A stretch of DNA of 64,000 nucleotides from Kitasatospora sp. MAA4. Lineage in GTDB: Bacteria > Actinomycetota > Actinomycetes > Streptomycetales > Streptomycetaceae. The stretch lies in NCBI RefSeq assembly GCF_029893355.1, contig NZ_JARZAI010000006.1:1-64000 (forward strand). Reading direction: 5' to 3'. A program made the translations under genes and the position numbers. Below are positions 51,758 to 60,725 of the stretch, piece after piece (within the stretch, counting starts at the first letter, position 1; each line of letters opens with the position of its first letter). The notes beneath the pieces were generated by a model. That model was not told where the DNA came from, did no database searches, and saw nothing but the letters and a program-made list of their open reading frames with translations.

Positions 51758-52702
51758 ATGGCCCTGAGCATGAGCGACGTGGACCGGTTCGAGGCTGCCA
51801 GGCCCCGGCTGGAGGCAATCGCCTACCGGCTGCTCGGCTCGGCGGGTGAGGCGGAGGACGCCGTGCAGGAGACGTTCCTGCGCTGGCAGGCGACCGATGT
51901 CGGGCGACTCGAGGTGCCCGAGGCCTGGCTGACCAAGGTCCTCACCAACTTCTGCCTCAATCAGCTCACTTCGGCACGCGCCCGGCGTGAGACGTACGTG
52001 GGGAGGTGGCTCCCCGAGCCGCTGCTCGGCGGGGACCCGATGCTCGGCCCGGCCGACACCCTGGAGCAGCGCGAGTCGGTGTCGTACGCCGTCCTCGTCC
52101 TGCTGGAGCGCCTGTCGCCCAACGAGCGGGCGGTGTACGTGCTGCGTGAGGCCTTCGACTACCCGCACCGGGAGATCGCCGGGATCCTGGACATCACCGA
52201 GGCCGCCAGCCAGCAGATCTACCACCGGGCCAAGAAGCACGTCGCGGACGGCCGGACGCGCACCGAGATCGACGAGGCCACCGCCCGCAGGATCGTCGAG
52301 GAGTTCCTGGCCGCGGCGACCAGCGGCCGTACCGAACCGCTCGTGCGCCTGCTCACTCAGGACGCCGTCTCGGTCGGCGACGGCGGTGGGAAGGTCCCGG
52401 CCCGCGCGAAGGCGTTCGAGGGAGCGCTCGCGGTCGCCAAGTTCCTGCGCGGCCTGTTCAAGCCCAGCGAGGCCAAGCGGGCCTATGTCGGCGGCGCGGC
52501 CGAGATCCACGCCACGACCGCGAACGGCGAACCGGCCATCGTGGCGGTCGTGGACGGCCGGGTCGTCGGGATCACCTGCCTGGAGGTCACCGCGGAGGGC
52601 ATCGCCGCCGTTCGCAGCCAGGTCAACCCCGACAAGCTCGTGCGCGCGACCGAGCAGTGGGCCGCCGCGGACCACGGGGATTCCCCGCTCTGCACCCTCT
52701 GA
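51758..52702 (+). CDS. ECF41-type sigma factor (SigJ-like) with SnoaL-like C-terminus
   Basis: 314 residues. Sigma region 2 (about 8-75), region 4 (about 115-165; LSPNERAVYVLREAFDYPHREIA) and a SnoaL-like C-terminal domain (about 180-300). The ECF41 signatures WLPEPL (about 84-89) and DGGGK (about 208-212) are present. In this group the fused domain replaces an anti-sigma factor, and the target is normally the adjacent oxidoreductase gene, here 52828-54033. Confidence 0.92.
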   Translation: MALSMSDVDRFEAARPRLEAIAYRLLGSAGEAEDAVQETFLRWQATDVGRLEVPEAWLTKVLTNFCLNQLTSARARRETYVGRWLPEPLLGGDPMLGPADTLEQRESVSYAVLVLLERLSPNERAVYVLREAFDYPHREIAGILDITEAASQQIYHRAKKHVADGRTRTEIDEATARRIVEEFLAAATSGRTEPLVRLLTQDAVSVGDGGGKVPARAKAFEGALAVAKFLRGLFKPSEAKRAYVGGAAEIHATTANGEPAIVAVVDGRVVGITCLEVTAEGIAAVRSQVNPDKLVRATEQWAAADHGDSPLCTL

Positions 52703-52827
52703 TCCGATACGACACAAGCTGTGACGTGCTTCACATCCCGATCCTGTCAGGAAACGCCGGGCTGCCCGGTTCAAGGGGCGAAACCGCGCAAGACAACGGC
52801 GGACCCCGCGCAGACAGGAGCAGGCAC

Positions 52828-54033
52828 ATGCAGCACCGCATCGTCGTCCTCGGAGCCGGCTACACCGGAGCCGTCGCCGCCGGCCGCCTCGCCAAGCGGC
52901 TGCACCGCGAAGACGTCGCCATCACCCTCGTCAACCCCGAGCCCGACTTCGTCGAGCGTGTCCGGCTGCACCAGCTCGCGGCCGGCCAGGACCTCGTGCC
53001 CAGGCCGTTCAGCGAGATGTTCGCGGGCACGGGCGTGGAACTGAAGCTCGCGAAGGTCACCGCCGTGGACGTGGACCGCAGGACGGTGACGGTCAGCATC
53101 GTGGGCGGCCCCGCGCGGGAGGAACTGGAGTACGACACGCTGGTCTACGCCCTCGGTAGCGGCTGGAACGACGAGGGCGTACCCGGCACCGGCGAACACG
53201 CCCACGAGATCTCCAGCCGCCCCGGAGCCCTCCGCCTGCGCGAGCGCCTGGCTGCCCTGGACACCGGTCGGCCGGTGGTCGTGGTCGGCGGCGGCCTGAC
53301 CGGCCTGGAGGCCGCGACCGAGATCGCCGAGACGCGCCCGGACCTCGATGTCGCCCTGGCGGCTCGCGGCGCTCTCGGTGACTGGCTCTCGGAGAAGGGT
53401 CGCGCCCACCTCAGGAAGGTGGTCGACGAACTCGGCATCAGGGTCCACGAACACACGGCAGTCACCGCCGTGGAGGCGGACGGCGTGACGGCGGACGACG
53501 GCACGACCATCCCCGCCGAGGTCACCGTCTGGACCACCGGCTTCGCCGTCCACCCGATCGCCCAGGCCACCACCCTGGAGCTCACCGACCGCGGCCAGAT
53601 CGTGGTCGACTCCACGATGCGCTCGGTCTCCCACCCGGACGTGTACGCCGTGGGCGACGCGGCGATGGCGACGGGCCCGAACGACAAGCCCCTCCGGATG
53701 TCCTGCGCCTCGGGTGTTCCCATGGCCTGGCAGGCCGCCGACGCCATCGCCGCCCGCCTCACCGACACCAAGGTCCCCAGCGTCACCATCCGCTACTTTC
53801 AGCAGTGCATCTCGCTCGGTCGCAAGGAGGGCCTGATCCAGTTCGTCACCGCCGACGACCGAGCGAAGGACAGCGCCCTCACGGGCCGCGTGGCCGCCCT
53901 CTACAAGGAACTGATCTGCAAGGGCGCGGCCTGGGGCGTCGCCAACCCGACCGCGGGCATGCCGTCCCGGCGCCGGCGTACCGTGCGGCAGGAGACCCGA
54001 AGCCGCGCAGGTGTGGAGGCGACCGCGGCCTGA
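52828..54033 (+). CDS. NDH-2-like FAD/NAD(P) oxidoreductase (ECF41 target)
   Basis: 401 residues. FAD-binding IVVLGAGYTGAVAAGRLAKR (about 5-24), a second dinucleotide site VVVVGGGLTGLEAATEIAE (about 151-169) and the C-terminal FAD segment DVYAVGDAAMATG. Resembles type II NADH dehydrogenase/carotenoid-cleavage-like disulfide oxidoreductases linked to ECF41 sigma factors. ATG 52828 behind CAGGAGCAGG. A Lys/Arg-rich tail follows the enzyme domain. Electron acceptor unknown. Confidence 0.88.
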   Translation: MQHRIVVLGAGYTGAVAAGRLAKRLHREDVAITLVNPEPDFVERVRLHQLAAGQDLVPRPFSEMFAGTGVELKLAKVTAVDVDRRTVTVSIVGGPAREELEYDTLVYALGSGWNDEGVPGTGEHAHEISSRPGALRLRERLAALDTGRPVVVVGGGLTGLEAATEIAETRPDLDVALAARGALGDWLSEKGRAHLRKVVDELGIRVHEHTAVTAVEADGVTADDGTTIPAEVTVWTTGFAVHPIAQATTLELTDRGQIVVDSTMRSVSHPDVYAVGDAAMATGPNDKPLRMSCASGVPMAWQAADAIAARLTDTKVPSVTIRYFQQCISLGRKEGLIQFVTADDRAKDSALTGRVAALYKELICKGAAWGVANPTAGMPSRRRRTVRQETRSRAGVEATAA

Positions 54034-54064
54034 CCCCGCCCCCTGGGGCGTCGGAGAAGAGCGA

Positions 54065-54964
54065 TCACTTGCCCGGTGCCGGCGTCGCAGCGCCGGCCCG
54101 CCGGAGCGGCCAGGCGAGGGTGGCGTGGAAGCGGCGCGGGTCGGGGTAGGACGCCGGGTCGTCGAGCCCGAGGCGGTCCGGCACCCGGGTGGGCTCGTAC
54201 ACGAAGGTGCGGAAGGCGATGTCCCAGACCGCCAGCGCCGAGCCGTAGTTGGCCCGCTCGCCGGCACCGTGGTGCCACCGGTGAGTCTCGGCGCCGATCA
54301 GCAGGTAGTTGAGCGGCCCGGTGCGGAGGTCGGAGTTGATATGACTGATCGTCTGCTGAAGGTTCAGCACCACCAGGGCCAGGAATGCGGCGTCAGGGGT
54401 CGCGCCGCTGAACCGGAAGACCAGCAGGGAGATCACGAACCGGGAGACCAGCAGGTCGATCGGGTGGAAGACCGGGTGCATGAGGACGTACAGCTGGGAC
54501 GGCGAGTGGTGCACTCCGTGGGCCCGCCACAGCCGGGGGACGGTGTGGGCGGCCCGGTGGTAGGCGTACCAGAGCAGGTCGAGCGCCAGCAGGACCACCA
54601 GGGCCTGGACGAGGAGCGGGACCCCGGCGAGCGGCCCGAACCCGCCGTCCGGGACGAAACGGGCCGCGACGAGGGAGACGCCCATGGTCGCGACCTGCTC
54701 GACCACGAAGGCCAGTCCGATGAAGGGCAGGTCGCGGCCGACGAAGCTGTCCCGGGTCATCCGCCAGCGGTCCAGCAGCGGGTTGACCCGCTCCACGGTG
54801 AAGGCGATGGCGATGGTGCCGATGGTCAGCAGAGCGAGAGCCGCGTCCCGGGAGATCGCCAGGCGGTGGGTGACGGCTGCCCAGGTGACCGCGGCCGTGG
54901 CCGTCGCCAGCAGGGGGTAGGTACCGTAGGTCAGAATCGGCCGTGCCGGTGTGTCGAGTTCCAT
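54065..54964 (-). CDS. Sterol desaturase/fatty-acid hydroxylase-family membrane di-iron enzyme
   Basis: 299 residues with about five hydrophobic segments and the three His boxes: HRAAH (about 141-145), HGVHH (about 154-158) and HRWHH (near 239-243), which bind the di-iron centre. Hydroxylates or desaturates a lipid or isoprenoid (for example carotenoid or hopanoid); the substrate is not evident. Divergent from the AraC regulator. Confidence 0.88.
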   Translation of the reverse strand: MELDTPARPILTYGTYPLLATATAAVTWAAVTHRLAISRDAALALLTIGTIAIAFTVERVNPLLDRWRMTRDSFVGRDLPFIGLAFVVEQVATMGVSLVAARFVPDGGFGPLAGVPLLVQALVVLLALDLLWYAYHRAAHTVPRLWRAHGVHHSPSQLYVLMHPVFHPIDLLVSRFVISLLVFRFSGATPDAAFLALVVLNLQQTISHINSDLRTGPLNYLLIGAETHRWHHGAGERANYGSALAVWDIAFRTFVYEPTRVPDRLGLDDPASYPDPRRFHATLAWPLRRAGAATPAPGK

Positions 54965-55076
54965 GCCGCCAACTTCGCAGCTGACCCGAGAGGCGTGCTT
55001 TCCCTTGGGCGTACCGCTTTTGCCTTCCCGCGCATCCCGGGACAACGACCAGGGCAGCCCGAACAGCACCGACCTG

Positions 55077-56090
55077 GTGGAGGCGGAGTTGCGGGTGTAC
55101 GCCCTCGCGCGGGGAGCGTCACTGCTGGGCCTCGGAACGACGGATGACCGAGCGCAGGCCGACTGGCTCGCACCGCTCTGGGACGCGATTCAGCTGGCCG
55201 GTGTGGCACACCCTGGGCTGGCGTTCGCCGAGTCGGCCGAGACCACCGCGCTCGGCGGGGTGCTGGCGCCGATCCTCGCCAACAGCCCCGACATCGCCGC
55301 GATGCTGGGCAGCCTGGCGCGCTTCCATCCCCTGGTCGGCCGCAACGAGCTGGTCGTACGGGAGCGCCCCGCCGGCAGTGGGCCCGCCACGGTTTCGGTG
55401 GGCATCCGGGCCCTGGACGACGGTGCGGCACATCCGGATACCGTGGACGCCTGCTTCGCCATGCTGTGCCGCACAGTTCGTCGACTCGCCGGGGAGAGCG
55501 CGGGACCGGACCAGGTCCTGCTGCGGCGGCCCGAACCCATGCGGCCGGCGGCGTACCACCGCGCGCTCGGCCCGGTGGTGTTCGGACAGCCGACGGACGT
55601 CTGCGTGTTCGGGCCGGCCGCTCTGCGCGCGCGGGTGCGGCAGGCCGATCCGGCGGTGCTGGCGATGCTGGCCCCCTATGCACAGCGGCAACTCGCGCTG
55701 AACCGCACACCTTGGTCGGCGGCAGTCCGGGCGGGCCTGCAGGAGGACGTGGGGGCGGACGGCCCGCCGCGGCTGGCGGACGTGGCACGGGCGATGGCGG
55801 TGGGCCGCCGCACGCTCCAGTTGCGCCTCCAGGAGGAAGGGTGCTCGTTCTCCAGCCTGGTGGAGGCTGTGCAACGGGACCGTGCGCTGGCCCTGTTGGC
55901 CGAGCCCGAGCCGACCGGGCTGCCGGTGACCGCCATCGCGAGACGGGTGGGTTTCGCCACTCCGGCAGCCCTCACCCGCGCTGTGCGCAGGTGGACGGGC
56001 CTGACCCCCTCGGCGTACCGCCGAGCCGCCGGAGAGAGCCGCAAGCGCATTCCTGTGGCACCCGTTGATCGGACGGACGTCCGCCCCTAG
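55077..56090 (+). CDS. AraC-family regulator with Arabinose_bd-type N-terminal domain
   Basis: About 337 residues. N-terminal PF12625-like domain (LAPLWDAIQLAGVAHPGLAFAE, later ARFHPLVGRNELVV) and C-terminal AraC double HTH (about 245-330; LADVARAMAVGRRTLQLRLQEEG, ARRVGFATPAALTRAVRRWTGLTPSAYRR). The start is uncertain: GTG 55077 gives the usual family length; GTG 55095 has the better ribosome site (GGAG, 6 bases); ATG 54963 would overlap the divergent gene. Likely controls the divergent desaturase gene. Confidence 0.8.
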   Translation: MEAELRVYALARGASLLGLGTTDDRAQADWLAPLWDAIQLAGVAHPGLAFAESAETTALGGVLAPILANSPDIAAMLGSLARFHPLVGRNELVVRERPAGSGPATVSVGIRALDDGAAHPDTVDACFAMLCRTVRRLAGESAGPDQVLLRRPEPMRPAAYHRALGPVVFGQPTDVCVFGPAALRARVRQADPAVLAMLAPYAQRQLALNRTPWSAAVRAGLQEDVGADGPPRLADVARAMAVGRRTLQLRLQEEGCSFSSLVEAVQRDRALALLAEPEPTGLPVTAIARRVGFATPAALTRAVRRWTGLTPSAYRRAAGESRKRIPVAPVDRTDVRP

Positions 56091-56187
56091 ACTCGCCGCG
56101 GCCCGCAGCCGTCAGGCGGATGGACGCGCCGCGGCGGCCCGGGTCGGGCAGAGCAAGTCCCCTTACCACCCTACGAGGAGGACTGTC

Positions 56188-57696
56188 TTGACGGCTTCCA
56201 CCGCACGTCGCTGGCTGGTTGCAGGAGTGAGCACGCTCGCTCTCGCCGGCACCGGTCTGCTCTCCGCTCCGAGCGGCACCGCTTCGGCCGCCCACTATCC
56301 AGCGGTCCACCCGACGGTCGCCGAGTACACCCAGCTCACCACGGGTGAGACACCCCCGACAGCGGCTCAGTGCGCTTCGGCGGGCCGTCGCTGCTTCTCG
56401 CCGCAGGGCATCCGCGCCGCCTACGACCTGGGCCCGCTCTACGCCGCCGGGAACGACGGCCGGGGGCAGACGATCGCCGTCGTCGACTCGTACGGCAGCG
56501 ACACCATGGCCCATGACCTGCACGTCTTCGATCAGGGCCTCGGCGTGGCGGCGATGTGCGGTGAGGAGGGCGTCACCTGTGCGCCGGGCATGCCGACCTT
56601 CAGTGAGCTGCATCTTCAGGGTTCCCCGGCGACCGTCGCACCGCCGCCCACCGGCCAGGGCACCGGGCAGGAGGACAAGAGCGGCTGGGCGTTGGAGGTC
56701 GCCCTCGACGTGGAGACCGCGCACGCGATGGCGCCCGGCGCCAACATCCTGCTGGTGAGCACACCGACCTCCGAGACGCTCGGTGTTCAGGGTCTCCCCC
56801 AGATGATGTCCGCCGAGCAGTACGTCGTGGACAACCATCTCGCCACCGTGATCTCACAGTCCTTCAGTTCGGACGAGGGCGCCTTCGGCAGCGCGCAGTC
56901 GGTGGAGCAGCTGCGGCACGCCTTCAAGTCGGCTGCCCAGAACGGCGTCACCGTCCTCAGCTCGTCCGGCGACAGCGGCAGCGCGGGCAGCACCAAGACA
57001 CCGGTGAAGCAGGGCGGCACGACGCTGCCCTACCCGTCGGTCGGGTGGCCCGCCTCCGACCCGCTGGTGACCGGCGTCGGAGGTACGTACCTCTGCACGG
57101 ACCCGGCCGCCACCGACTCCCGGGTGACCGACAGCGCTGACAAGCCGGCCCAGTGCGGGGCCAATCCCGGTGTGTCGGAGGTGGGTTGGACCAACTCCGG
57201 GGGCGGTTTCAGCCAGTTCTTCGGCAAGCCCGACTACCAGGCCGATCTGCCCGTCGGCAGCACGCCGATCGGCGCGATGCGCGGCGTGCCGGACGTCGCG
57301 CTACAGGCCGCCTCGGGAACGGGCGCGCTGGTCTACGTCTCGCTGCCGCCGTCCGGCCAGGGCGGCCTGACGTGCGGCTCCGCCCCGTGCAGCGCGGGCT
57401 GGTACGACATCGGCGGTACCTCGCTGTCCTGCCCGCAGTGGGCGGGGCTGGTCGCCATCGCCGACCAGCTCGGCGGCGGCGGACTGGGACTGATCAACCC
57501 GGCGCTCTACAGCATCGGCTCCGACCCGGCCAAGTACGCGTCGGACTTCTACGACGTCACCACCGGGAACAACACGACCGACCCGACCGTGCCCGGCTAC
57601 CCCGCCACAGCCGGGTGGGACCCGGTCACCGGCCTCGGCACACCGAACGCGGCGAAGCTGCTGCCCGACCTGGTCGCCGCCGTACACGCGGGCTGA
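56188..57696 (+). CDS. Secreted sedolisin-type (S53) serine carboxyl peptidase
   Basis: 502 residues. Sec signal peptide (about 1-35; WLVAGVSTLALAGTGLLSAP, then SGTASAA). The catalytic Glu and Asp lie in WALEVALDVETAH (about 170-182) and the Ser in GGTSLSCPQWAG, the sedolisin S-G-T-S-x-x-x-P site with Gly for the first Ser. No long prodomain is present, unlike classical sedolisins. Start TTG 56188 follows GAGGAGG at 6 bases; no ATG or GTG fits. Extracellular protein degradation is the expected role. Confidence 0.88.
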   Translation: MTASTARRWLVAGVSTLALAGTGLLSAPSGTASAAHYPAVHPTVAEYTQLTTGETPPTAAQCASAGRRCFSPQGIRAAYDLGPLYAAGNDGRGQTIAVVDSYGSDTMAHDLHVFDQGLGVAAMCGEEGVTCAPGMPTFSELHLQGSPATVAPPPTGQGTGQEDKSGWALEVALDVETAHAMAPGANILLVSTPTSETLGVQGLPQMMSAEQYVVDNHLATVISQSFSSDEGAFGSAQSVEQLRHAFKSAAQNGVTVLSSSGDSGSAGSTKTPVKQGGTTLPYPSVGWPASDPLVTGVGGTYLCTDPAATDSRVTDSADKPAQCGANPGVSEVGWTNSGGGFSQFFGKPDYQADLPVGSTPIGAMRGVPDVALQAASGTGALVYVSLPPSGQGGLTCGSAPCSAGWYDIGGTSLSCPQWAGLVAIADQLGGGGLGLINPALYSIGSDPAKYASDFYDVTTGNNTTDPTVPGYPATAGWDPVTGLGTPNAAKLLPDLVAAVHAG

Positions 57697-57712
57697 CCGG
57701 GCCGACTGTCAC

Positions 57713-57740
57713 CGCGGGGTGCACTCCGGTGCACCCCGCG
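57713..57740. terminator. Terminator between the S53 and M48 peptidase genes
   Basis: 12-bp perfect stem (57713-57724 with 57729-57740), TCCG loop, between convergent genes. Confidence 0.75.
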
Positions 57741-57756
57741 CGGCTCCCGGGTGCGG

Positions 57757-58938
57757 TCACCGGTTGCGGTGCAGGCGTTGGAGGCGGGCCTCCAGGTCGC
57801 GGTGGGCCGCCGGCGTCACCATCGCGTGGGGCGGTGGCGGGGCGTATGCCGGGGGTGCGGGGTAGGAATAGGGCCCGCCGGGCTGGGGCGGATGCGGCCA
57901 TGGGCTGGGCGGCGGGCTCGGGAAGGCGACCGGTGTGGTCCGGCTGCGGTGTTCCTGGGCGAGCACCGCCGTCAGCTCCTCGCCGAAGCCGAGGCCGGCC
58001 GCGTAGTCGTCCGCCCGGAACTCCGCGCGGCGGTGCAGCCAGGCGACGAAGAGCGGGGCGACCGCGACGGGAACGACCAGCCACCACATGCCCTGCTCGA
58101 AGGTCAGCGTGGCGACGAACGACACCATCACCAGGATGAGGCAGCCTCCGCAGCCGACGCCCGGCGCGCTCTTGGAGCGCATCAGAGCGGAGACTCCCGC
58201 GAAGAGCACCCGCCCCAGCATCCGGGCCGGCAGGGCGTACCAGTGGGCGAGCAGGCCCGCCCAGGTGTGGCCGCCCACGTGGTGACCGAGCTCGTGGGCG
58301 AGGATCGCGGCCAGTTGGGAGTTGGGCAGCCGGTCCATCGCATGCCGGGTCACGCCGACGATATGGCCGGCCGCCGCCGTGGCGTTCAGCTCGTCGCGCT
58401 CCTCGATCCACAGCTCGTACGTCCCGTGCCGGACCCCGGCCCGGCGGGTCACCTCCTCCCACACCACCGCCAGGCGCTGGGCGGTCGCCGGATCCGGGCG
58501 GCGCATGGCCAGCAGGTGCTGGGCGATGGCCGCCTCGGTGGGCCGGTGGAACACCAGGGCACCGGACAGCAGCCACAGCACGGTCCCGACCAGCCCGAGG
58601 ACCGGGTTGACCATCGAGAAGACCGTCGCCACGACGCCGAGGCTGACCAGTGCTGTCGGCAGGGTCACCACCAGCTGCGAGATGGCAGCCCCGTCCGCGC
58701 CGCGCTGACGGGCCTTGAGGTACGTGCGTCCGGACTGCAGGGGCAGGTCGTCCCGCAGCGGAGGCGGCTGGGGAGGCAGCAGGGGAGGGTGGGCCGGTGG
58801 CGGGGGAACGGGGGGACGGTGCGGCAGCGCCTTCGGCGATGGCGTGCCCGGGTAGGCGGGCGGCGGATCGCCGGCGGGACAGGCGGGCGGCGGTGCCTCG
58901 CCGGGGTACGGCGGCGGGGCGTCGGCGGAGGCAGGCAT
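57757..58938 (-). CDS. M48-family membrane metalloprotease with proline-rich N-terminus
   Basis: 393 residues. The zinc motif is HELGHHVGGH (about 216-225) with the third ligand Glu in RRAEFRADDYA. Pro-rich tails occupy about 1-60 and 335-375, and hydrophobic segments lie at about 88-130 and 245-295, so the protease sits in the membrane with its active site cytoplasmic, as in HtpX. Last gene of the five-gene operon; 54 bp after the Pycsar-type effector. ATG 58938 follows AGGAGA. Possible executor or processing enzyme of that system (inference). Confidence 0.85.
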   Translation of the reverse strand: MPASADAPPPYPGEAPPPACPAGDPPPAYPGTPSPKALPHRPPVPPPPAHPPLLPPQPPPLRDDLPLQSGRTYLKARQRGADGAAISQLVVTLPTALVSLGVVATVFSMVNPVLGLVGTVLWLLSGALVFHRPTEAAIAQHLLAMRRPDPATAQRLAVVWEEVTRRAGVRHGTYELWIEERDELNATAAAGHIVGVTRHAMDRLPNSQLAAILAHELGHHVGGHTWAGLLAHWYALPARMLGRVLFAGVSALMRSKSAPGVGCGGCLILVMVSFVATLTFEQGMWWLVVPVAVAPLFVAWLHRRAEFRADDYAAGLGFGEELTAVLAQEHRSRTTPVAFPSPPPSPWPHPPQPGGPYSYPAPPAYAPPPPHAMVTPAAHRDLEARLQRLHRNR

Positions 58939-58992
58939 GGCTGTACGTCTCCTGATCCTGAGTGTCATGAGGTGGCGAGCGCCGCGGGTCGA

Positions 58993-59529
58993 TCAGCCCA
59001 CCAGGAGGGAGGCCGGCAGCAGGACGAGCGAAGCCGTGAAGCAGGCCATGCCGAACCGCAGCCACCCGTACTTGCCGGCGACGATCCGGCTGTTCTCCCC
59101 GAGCGAGGTGAGGATCGCGGGCAGCGGGGCGCGCTCGGTCTCCCGTAGCGCCTCCTCCAGGACCGTCGTCCCGTGGGCGGCTGCGCTGCGGATGTCGGCG
59201 AAGTGGGTGAGGGGCATGCCGGGCTGCCACGCGCGGGCCCGGTACCGCGGGAGCACCGCCATCAGCACCGCGCAGAGCGACACGACGAAGCAGGCCGCGC
59301 CCGTCCACCACATCAGCCGTCCGGGAGCGGTCAGCGCGCCTGGATCCCAGCCCCGCGCGGTCAGCACGCCGACGAGGGCGGCGGCGGCCATCCCCTGGGC
59401 GCCCACCAGGACCGAGCCCTTGCCGTCCGCCCGGGCCGCCTCCTGCCGCAGGTCCGCGAGGAGGCGTTCGGCCGTGCCCAGGTCGGGACTCTCTGCCGGA
59501 GCGGCCGACTCCGGTTGCCCGGCCGTCAA
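58993..59529 (-). CDS. Pycsar-type transmembrane effector domain protein (PycTM-like)
   Basis: 178 residues. An N-terminal helix ending ARADGKGSVLVGAQGMAAAA (about 33-52; family motif D-x-K-A), two to three membrane segments (about 40-58, 74-94, 160-177), and SLGENSRIVAGKYGWLRFGM before the last one match the Pycsar effector family (PF18967), in which cyclic pyrimidine nucleotides trigger membrane damage to stop phage. Start TTG 59529 overlaps the stop of the SPFH-like gene (TTGA), giving translational coupling; no other start fits. A cyclase-like gene opens the same operon. Confidence 0.72.
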   Translation of the reverse strand: MTAGQPESAAPAESPDLGTAERLLADLRQEAARADGKGSVLVGAQGMAAAALVGVLTARGWDPGALTAPGRLMWWTGAACFVVSLCAVLMAVLPRYRARAWQPGMPLTHFADIRSAAAHGTTVLEEALRETERAPLPAILTSLGENSRIVAGKYGWLRFGMACFTASLVLLPASLLVG

Positions 59530-60683
59530 CGCGGGGCCTGCGGAGCCGGAATGCGGTAGCCGAAGGAGGGAGCCGCGTCCACCGGCGCCGCGTCGATGGG
59601 AGTCGCGTTCGCGGGAGCCGGGTTCGCGGGAGTCGCGTTCGCGGGAGCCGCCGGTGAGAGTTTCGCGCTCAGGACCTCCCTGATCACGTTCGCCGCCAGC
59701 CTGCGCGGCTCGTCCAACTGGTGCTCCTCCAGGCCGCCGGGGCCGCCGCCGAGCGCCTGCATGGCCACCTGCAACTGATTCTGTATGGCCAGGAGTTGGT
59801 CCTGCCGAAGGTTCTCCATGATCAGCCGGGTGTCCTCGGGGTGGCTCGCGAGGTGGAAGGCCATCGCGCTCGGCCCGCCGCGCTCGAGGTAGTACGTGTA
59901 GTACTCGATCTTCTTCGCCTCGATCTCCTGGAGCTCGATCTCCTGCTGTCCACGGATCAACTGCCGCTCGTGGTTGAGGTTCTGGCCCTGCAGGGCGATC
60001 CGGTGCTCCTGCTGCCCCTGAGCCAGCGCCCGCTGGGCCGCCAGTTCGTCCTCCCGCATGAGCAGCGCGTGCTGCGGGTCGAGCTTCTGCCGGGCGAACT
60101 CGATCTCGCGCAGCTCCCGCGCGTGCCGCAGCGCCTCCTCGTCCCGGCGGATCTGGATGCCGCACCGCACCTGGAGGCCCTCCGCCGCGCCCAGTTGCCC
60201 GTACGCCGCCAGCACCTCCTGCGCCACCTTCTCCGCCATGGCGCTGTCCTCGGTCGCGTACCCGCGCAGCACGGGCCGCAGCAGGCCGTCGACGCAACGC
60301 TCCACCATGGCAGGCACGTTGCGCTCTCCGCTGGCCACGAAGGCCGCCGGGGCCACCACCTGCCAGCTGAAGCTCAGCGAGACCTCGAAGAGGAACGCGT
60401 CGTTGCTGCTGGGCAGCGCGAGAACGGCATAGGCCTGGTGCAGACCCGTGTCCACCTCGTAGACGTTGGTCCACCGGCGGGTGGCGAGCTCGGTCCGGCT
60501 CGGGCGGCTGGGCGGGAGGTAGGTGTCGAGGCCGCCCTGGGCGGTGGTGAAGACCAGGGCGTAGTCAACCCGGGTGGAACGCAGCGGCTTCAGACGCGAG
60601 AGCCCCTGGATCGTGACGACCGGGTCGACCAGCTGCGAGTCGCGGTTCGCGTTCTGCTGCCACTGGGGTGGCGGGTTCATCAT
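59526..60683 (-). CDS. SPFH/band-7-like coiled-coil protein
   Basis: 385 residues. Residues about 15-180 resemble an SPFH domain (VDYALVFTTAQGGLDTYLPP, then AFLFEVSLSFSWQVVAPAAF) followed by a long charged coiled coil (about 185-265; RDEEALRHARELREIEFARQ) and a Pro/Ala tail with a repeat. There is no N-terminal membrane anchor, unlike classical flotillins, so it may form a cytoplasmic or peripheral ring or scaffold. ATG 60683 follows AGGAAGG at 7 bases. It sits between the STAND-like and effector genes and is coupled to the latter. Confidence 0.6.
   Translation of the reverse strand: MMNPPPQWQQNANRDSQLVDPVVTIQGLSRLKPLRSTRVDYALVFTTAQGGLDTYLPPSRPSRTELATRRWTNVYEVDTGLHQAYAVLALPSSNDAFLFEVSLSFSWQVVAPAAFVASGERNVPAMVERCVDGLLRPVLRGYATEDSAMAEKVAQEVLAAYGQLGAAEGLQVRCGIQIRRDEEALRHARELREIEFARQKLDPQHALLMREDELAAQRALAQGQQEHRIALQGQNLNHERQLIRGQQEIELQEIEAKKIEYYTYYLERGGPSAMAFHLASHPEDTRLIMENLRQDQLLAIQNQLQVAMQALGGGPGGLEEHQLDEPRRLAANVIREVLSAKLSPAAPANATPANPAPANATPIDAAPVDAAPSFGYRIPAPQAPR
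59599..59652. repeat. Imperfect 30-bp tandem repeat in the SPFH-like gene
   Basis: Almost two copies of a 30-bp unit beginning GGAGTCGCGTTCGCGG, encoding the repeated Pro/Ala/Asn/Thr stretch of the protein tail. Confidence 0.7.
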
Positions 60684-60725
60684 CAGGCGGCCTTCCTTGG
60701 GAGGTTCCGAACAACTTGCGCGGGT

